From Siphonodentalium dalli (Eukaryota > Mollusca > Scaphopoda > Gadilida > Siphonodentaliidae): 64,000 bases of DNA. The position numbers and the translations under genes are program-made. The notes under the pieces are model-generated. The model was not told the origin of the DNA, did no database searches, and saw only the letters and a list, made by a program, of their open reading frames with translations. Where the stretch lies: assembly GCA_032622095.1 (NCBI GenBank), contig CP136067.1:43197549-43261548 (forward strand), read 5' to 3'. Of the stretch, positions 58,443 to 64,000 are shown piece after piece; position 1 is the first letter of the stretch, and each line of letters starts with the position of its first letter.

Positions 58443-58590
58443 TACCAATCATAAATATCTCATAAAAGGTATGTTTTTGTCAAATTTTGTAAGCTATTTA
58501 TGTAAACAGAAGCCAAAAATTATACAGAACTTGGCTTTTGTTTACATAACACTGTGTAACATACTATTTACTCGATATTTATGATTGGTA
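58443..58590. mobile_element. TA-flanked fold-back element, 148 bp
   Basis: TACCAATCATAAATATC and GATATTTATGATTGGTA ends, inner TTTATGTAAACAGAAGCCAA and inverse. Confidence 0.65.
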
Positions 58591-59365
58591 TTAGAACAAA
58601 ACAGGTCTATATTTTAATATCCTATTTATTTAACTGTTTCCAACTGCACTCCCCCCATCCCCTTCGAACCAGACCCAAACAATGAGTAATTTCACCTCCT
58701 GGGTTGATTTTTCCCAACTGGTACATCATCACAGACCTGGATGGTTGGCTATTCTGAATTGAACAGAAGTCTTTGACTGACCACCAGCTCGGGGAGAGGA
58801 AACGGATCCACTGGAATCATTTGGAGAACATATTTAGATGTGGAACCTTAGGCCTGCTGAACCTAGCTGAAAATAGCACAATCCTAGCATGTAGTGGCCT
58901 AACTCCAGGCAAATTCAGACCGTGTTTTTTTTGTTTGCTTTGGCTACGAGGGAAGATCAAATACATATCGTACTGCCCGCTGTGTTAAAACTAAATTTCA
59001 ATCTGAGACTGAAAATTGCAAAATGTTAGCATCTTTACTGGGCTCAAGCTTTCCAAGTAATGTAACTTTCCAACAAGATTGTAAAATTTCCAAATAATGG
59101 TCATTTCAGTCCAAAATACTTTGACCTAAAGTCGGAAGATAGTTGTCGGAATTTCTTGAATCAAGAAAATTTAAGTTCCCCCTTGTGATCTTCAGAAGTG
59201 ATATGATAAATGTATATTTATATACTTCACTCATGAGAACGTTCTATTTTGCAAAAGACCTCAGTATCTGAAAAAAGTTAAATGTACACATGTATGTTCA
59301 TGTAATACAAATATATAACGTGTGGGCCTATAATTTCCAACTGATTTGTTGTTTTATTTTTGGTG
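58591..59365. other. Gene-free stretch
   Basis: No gene or repeat recognised. The 71-codon open frame at 58773-58988 has no family resemblance I can name. Confidence 0.35.
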
Positions 59366-60702
59366 TAGGTACTCAATCAGATCAGACGGTCCTTAATTGT
59401 CCCCCGAAAAAATTATTTTTGTGGGGGGGGACTATTCACTATTGTAATCAGCCGCGTCCATCCGTCCGTGTGGACGTCCATGTGTCCGTCCGGAGTTATA
59501 ACTCCAGTAATGATCATCCGATTTGATTGAAACTTGGTATGAGGTGTCTCAACCAAGAACACAGGTGCTCTGCAATTCTGGGTTTGATCCGATGTTCTTT
59601 TATGGAGTTATTTCCCTTTTTTCAACTTTTTTTTTACTTAGAAAATTTCTCACTTTTTCGGTTTCCGGATGATATCTCAAGTTTGGATCCTTTAATTGCA
59701 AATACTGTTTTTTATGTGGATCAGTCATATCAAGATACAGGTTGAGTTCGAATTTGAGTTTGATCCGATGATTTTTCCTAGAGTTACGGACTTTTTTCGA
59801 CTTAGAAAATTCAATTTTACTTCTTTTTTCTTTGGTTTCCGGATGATAACTCAAGTTCGGTCTGTTTAATTGGAAATTATGTTTTTTTGTGGGTCGTTCA
59901 TATCAAATTACAGGTCAAGTTCGAATTTGAGTTTGATACAATGATTTTTCCCAGAGTTATGTGCCTTTCGACTTTGAAAAACATTTTTTATAATTTTCTG
60001 GATGAGGGTACCTTCATGGTGTAATCAACTCCTCCTACAGTTTTGGTCGTAGATATTTGAAACTTTTAATTTCTTTAACAAAGCGGCATCGACTTGCCAC
60101 GTTGTCGGGGGACACTGTGGTCGGCCGACCTTTTATTACAATTTGGATTCTGGGGTAAAAATATTTGATTTGAGTTGAGGAACCCACCTATCAAAGCTTA
60201 GAGTGATCAGATATAAATTTTTTAATGTTTATTATTTATTTTTTTTGTGCCCAGAAACACGCCGTCAAAAGGATGGTCTGGGTCTAAATTGCAGATGAGG
60301 ATGGATAACTCTAAAAACAAGTGTAATACGGCCACTTGAGTACACAGCCCCCTTGGGAAAATTACTAAAATACCAATATAGACTATACCAGTGGGGGAAA
60401 GTCTATATTGGTATTTTAGTAATTTTCCCCAGGGGCCAGTGCTTGAGTATTCAAGAAATTTGGCCGTATTACCACTTGTTTTTAGAGTTATCCATCTTCA
60501 TCCGCAATTTGGACCGAGACCATCCTTTTGACGACTTGTTTCTGGGCCACAAAAAAATGAAATAACAAACTTTAAAAATCGATATCTGATCACTCTGAGC
60601 TTTGATGGGTGGGATCCTCGAATCAAATCAAATATTGTTTACCCCCGAAGCCAAAGAAATAGTAATTTAGGAGCGTCTGATCGGATTGAGTACCTTTAAT
60701 CA
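59366..60702. mobile_element. GGTACTCAATC element split by a GTCCGTCC-class insertion
   Basis: GGTACTCAATCAGATCAGAC begins the element, which breaks near 59398. GTCCCCCGA heads the insertion and TCGGGGGAC lies near 60105. The element resumes near 60140 (TGGGGTAAAAATATTTGATT) and ends GGATTGAGTACCTTTAA. A further palindrome lies at 60352-60435. Confidence 0.65.
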
Positions 60703-61527
60703 CTGTCATGCACAGTCGGTCAAAAGCTCTTCACAGCTTGTGTTTGTGTAAATGTTTTTACCTCCTACTTTAAATTAATTAAAATTTATCTTATCTTATC
60801 TTATCTATGCATGAATAATTTATCAAAAATATCTTCTGGATAGCATGATTTTGAGAAAGTCCATTTTGAAAAAAATCAGGGAGTTTAGACAAACCGTGCA
60901 GGGGTGGCGCCAGAATTTCCCGACACGGGCTACGATCCCCCAACATGGGGATTATAGCAACTGGGCTGACCATTGCATGTCTCATCCGTTGGGGGCTGCT
61001 GTAGCCCCCATGAGCCCTAGCTAGCTCCCCTCGTTCGACCCATGAAATCGTGCGCCTTGGCCTTAAATTGTTGGACGATTTATTTCTTATAATCTTATTT
61101 CGTTACTTGCAATAGACCTTAAGTCGTTTTGAAAACAGAAATTTGGTACATTTTTGTTGTCACATATTTTCGCCCTTAACGGTACTGCACTAATATGTTT
61201 ATCTGTCTTATTGTGTTCTGGAATCAGGACAGCATGCACACAGTTAACAATGTCACTTTGTCAACCATAACTGTCTGATGTCGCTATAATAGTTGTGAAC
61301 TTGTGACAGTGTTTTCATTTTGCCTGCTGTAAACAACGCAACGCTCGCTGGTGGAATTCACGTTGGTGAGTTTATTTACATGTTTGTTTACATGCATGAA
61401 GTGTATGCACAGCACTGTTCACAAATAATGCAGAACTGCACACATCTATCCATATTTATATCCGTATTAATTTTCGTTTATTCACGCTCATTAATAATAG
61501 ACATTATTGAAGCGACCCACAGTGTTA
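60703..61527. other. Gene-free stretch
   Basis: A decayed CAGGGGTGGCGCCAGAA end at 60900 hints at another hAT-like remnant. CTTAT microrepeat near 60790. Confidence 0.3.
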
Positions 61528-61800
61528 AAGGGGGACTGTACACTAAATCCTGCTAAATCCGGTAATTTATGGGACCATCTTGACATCTCATATGATACTC
61601 AACAGAATGTGTATGCAACAAGTAAATGAATTTGAGCCATGGATAAATACACTCATGGGCTCTAGCCAAAATGGTACAATTATAATGAAAATGAGCTTAT
61701 GGCTCGAACAAACTATATTTGTAATTATACATATCTGTACACCTACATTATGCATTACCGCGTGCACAAATACACATTTATATGATTTATACTATAGACA
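61528..61800. mobile_element. AAAGGGGGACTGTACACTAA family, second copy
   Basis: Shares AAAGGGGGACTGTACACTAA, ATGCAACAA, ATGAATTTGAG and ACACTC.GGGCTCT with 33951-34090. Confidence 0.55.
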
Positions 61801-62529
61801 GTAAAACGTGGCGCATTCCTTTTTTATTAACGATTTCATTACATCGATGTCTGTTTTGGCCGCAACGGTGTGTTATGCCCGCAGGTCTCTCCAACGTTTC
61901 ATCTGATCTTCGATCGCCCGTACGCGCGTCCATGCGTCCACCCGTCCGGATGTAACAATTTAATGAATTTCATTGTGTAATATCAACTCATTATACAGCG
62001 TTGATGATGATATATATATATATATATAGCATCCAACATTAGCATATGTGGAATTGTTACATCCCTGGTTAAGCCGCATGGTCCTACTAATTTGCTATAT
62101 ATAGGTGATGTCGTTTCCAACAGTGTTATTAGTGGGGTAGATTAGTAACAAAATAGTTCAATTCGTGACTAAAGCATGAAATGTTGCACATGCATATGTA
62201 CATATTCACATACTGATTGATACTAGTTGTGGAGCCATGCTGTAATTTAATTTTTAAAGAGCGTTTAATGATGATATAATTTGTTAAATGTCGCAATTAA
62301 TCTTACCATGGATTATGCGATTTGAAGTTTCGCATATGCAATAAGTATGACTCTAACATATTGTTCGGGATTTTATTGTTATCAGACAAGGCGTGTTTGG
62401 TACAGTTGCGATCAAAATTTAACACTTAAACCAATTTGGAGTTTCGTGATTTGCTCAAACAGTCGTGGTGCATCAATTATCCATAAGCATAATTTATGCC
62501 ACAATGAAGATGTCTCTGAGGAGTAACAC

Positions 62530-62625
62530 CATTTGACCGACCTCCATTCCAGTTCATCGGGTGCAGTTCAGCTGAACGAGCTTTTGAACTACATGCATGG
62601 AGTGGAGGTCGGTGAAATGGTGTTC
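62530..62625. repeat. Imperfect palindrome
   Basis: CACCATTTGACCGACCTCCA and GGAGGTCGGTGAAATGGTG arms around about 55 bp with GCAGTTCAGCTGAAC. Confidence 0.65.
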
Positions 62626-62969
62626 CCTTCCTGTATTTCGGGACATAACCCATAGATTACAAGTCCTGTACATATGCAACTCAATAGCTTCGTTTTAAAT
62701 CAGTCAAACTGCGTTGGTGAGAATATGCTGAACTGCACCGACCAACTCCTGAACTGAATTTTGAACTGCATGACGTGATTGCGGTCAATCAAGTTGGGTT
62801 CGGTACACCCCGTCGATTACAAGTCATTTGCACAACCTGCACTCGACCATATTCGTTATAAATCAGCTGAAGATGGTCTACCTATTCCAATAACAAGTTT
62901 TATATAGTTTCCTGGATATAAAATAATCAGGGACGTTCCTAGTGGGTTCCAACTGGGGGGTGAGACCAT

Positions 62970-63062
62970 AACATGTACAACTATATAGGGTTTGGTCTAA
63001 TAAAATATCCAACTATATAGAATATGGTCTAATAAAATTTCCAACTATATATGATTTGGTTT
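62970..63062. repeat. Tandem repeat, three ~36-bp units
   Basis: CCAACTATATA followed by GGTCTAATAAAAT, three times. Confidence 0.75.
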
Positions 63063-63125
63063 TGAGTAATGCAAAATTCCAATATTGGCTTAATGGCATA
63101 ATAATTTGGGTTTCTATATGTTCTT

Positions 63126-64000
63126 TTTATACGCCCTTTTGAAAAAAAGGCCGTATTATAGTATTGGTCTGTCCGTCCGGGCGTCCGGGCGTCCGGGCGG
63201 GCGTCCGTTAACCTGTTGTCCGGATGATAACTTTAGTTAGAGTGAACCAAAATTAGTAAAATTTGGTATGTGGGTTTATTAGCCAAAAAGTAAGTTCAAG
63301 TTCGAATTTGGGTTCCGCCCGCCAATTTTCACCGGAGTTATGCCCCTTATTTAACGTTTTTTGACTTAGAAAATCCTTGAAATTTGTTGTCCGGATGATA
63401 ACTTTAGTATAGTTTATCGGAATGAATCCAAATTTGGTATATTACTTTCTCCCACCAAAACACAGGTCAAGTTCGAACTTGGGTTCTGTCCGACCATTTT
63501 TGGCAGAGTTATGCCCCTTTTTCAACTCAGAAAATTCAGTTTTCCTTATGTTTTTTGGTTTCCGGATGATAACTCGATTTTGGAATGTTTATACGCAAAA
63601 CCCGTTTTTTTGTGGATTACATATGTCGAAATACAGCTCAAGTCCGAATTTCGTTTTAATCCGATAATGTTTGCGAGAGTTATGGCCCCTTTTTTGACGT
63701 AATTTGACTTAGAAAATCCCTGAAATTTGTTGTCCGGATGATAACTTTAGTTAGAATGAACCGATTTCAATCAAATTTGGTATGTGGGTTTATTAGGATA
63801 AAAGACAGCTCAAGTTCGAATTTGGGTTCCGTCCGCCAATTTTCACCGGAGTTATGCCCCTTATTTGACGTAATTTGACTTAGAAAATCCCTGAAATTTG
63901 TTGTCCGGATGATTACTTTACTAGAGCTTATCGGATTCAATGATAATTTGGAATAATACTTTCTCCCACCAAAACACAGGTCAAGTTCAAATTTGAGTTC
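63126..64000 (+). repeat. GTCCGTCC-class tandem element, cut by window end
   Basis: TTTTTATACGCCC head, GTCCGTCCGGGCGTCCGGGC, then repeated TTGTCCGGATGATAACTTTA blocks near 63216, 63389 and 63730. It is the plus-strand counterpart of 14800-15548. Confidence 0.75.

Overview
This is AT-rich nuclear DNA from an animal, most likely a mollusc and probably a bivalve. The evidence is spliced genes with GT-AG introns, very dense small transposable elements, frequent acatgtac runs and GTCCGTCCG-headed tandem-repeat elements. The species call is inference. There are no operons, no bacterial-type genes, and no tRNA, rRNA or CRISPR that I can see.

Two protein-coding genes can be rebuilt exon by exon, and they point away from each other. 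On the minus strand, six exons between 17517 and 5626 encode the first 818 residues of a ZC3H11A-like protein: three CCCH zinc fingers, then a long Pro/Gln-rich region with about 22 copies of MGQPPPQ, then an Arg/Ser-rich region, then an IKSLEEL motif. The 3' end was not found. On the plus strand, six exons between 36452 and 55380 encode a complete 155-residue U1 snRNP protein C (SNRPC). Both products act in nuclear RNA processing: U1-C in 5' splice-site recognition, ZC3H11A in mRNA export. Their start codons are 19 kb apart, and the gap holds promoter-like motifs, a perfect 45-bp inverted repeat pair 4.3 kb apart, and many mobile elements.

Almost everything else is repeats, mostly in introns. 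(1) A TTAA-flanked family with CCCTTTACCCAACA ends has seven full copies, each holding two 68-bp hairpins that are reverse complements of one another. A sister family (CCCTTTCATGACGGGAGC ends) shares the hairpin module. (2) A near-perfect palindromic family has TA-CAGTAATGC ends (Tc1/mariner-like). (3) An inverted-repeat family has TTAAAGGTACTCAATCCGA ends. (4) At least four hAT-like elements have 8-bp target duplications, three elements with CAGGGTTTCC ends have 7-bp duplications, and one element has a 6-bp duplication. (5) Tandem-repeat elements are headed by a hairpin and a GTCCGTCC run. (6) A palindromic CTCCTAATTAGGAG array lies at 33.6-33.8 kb. Several of these are nested. No intact transposase was found.
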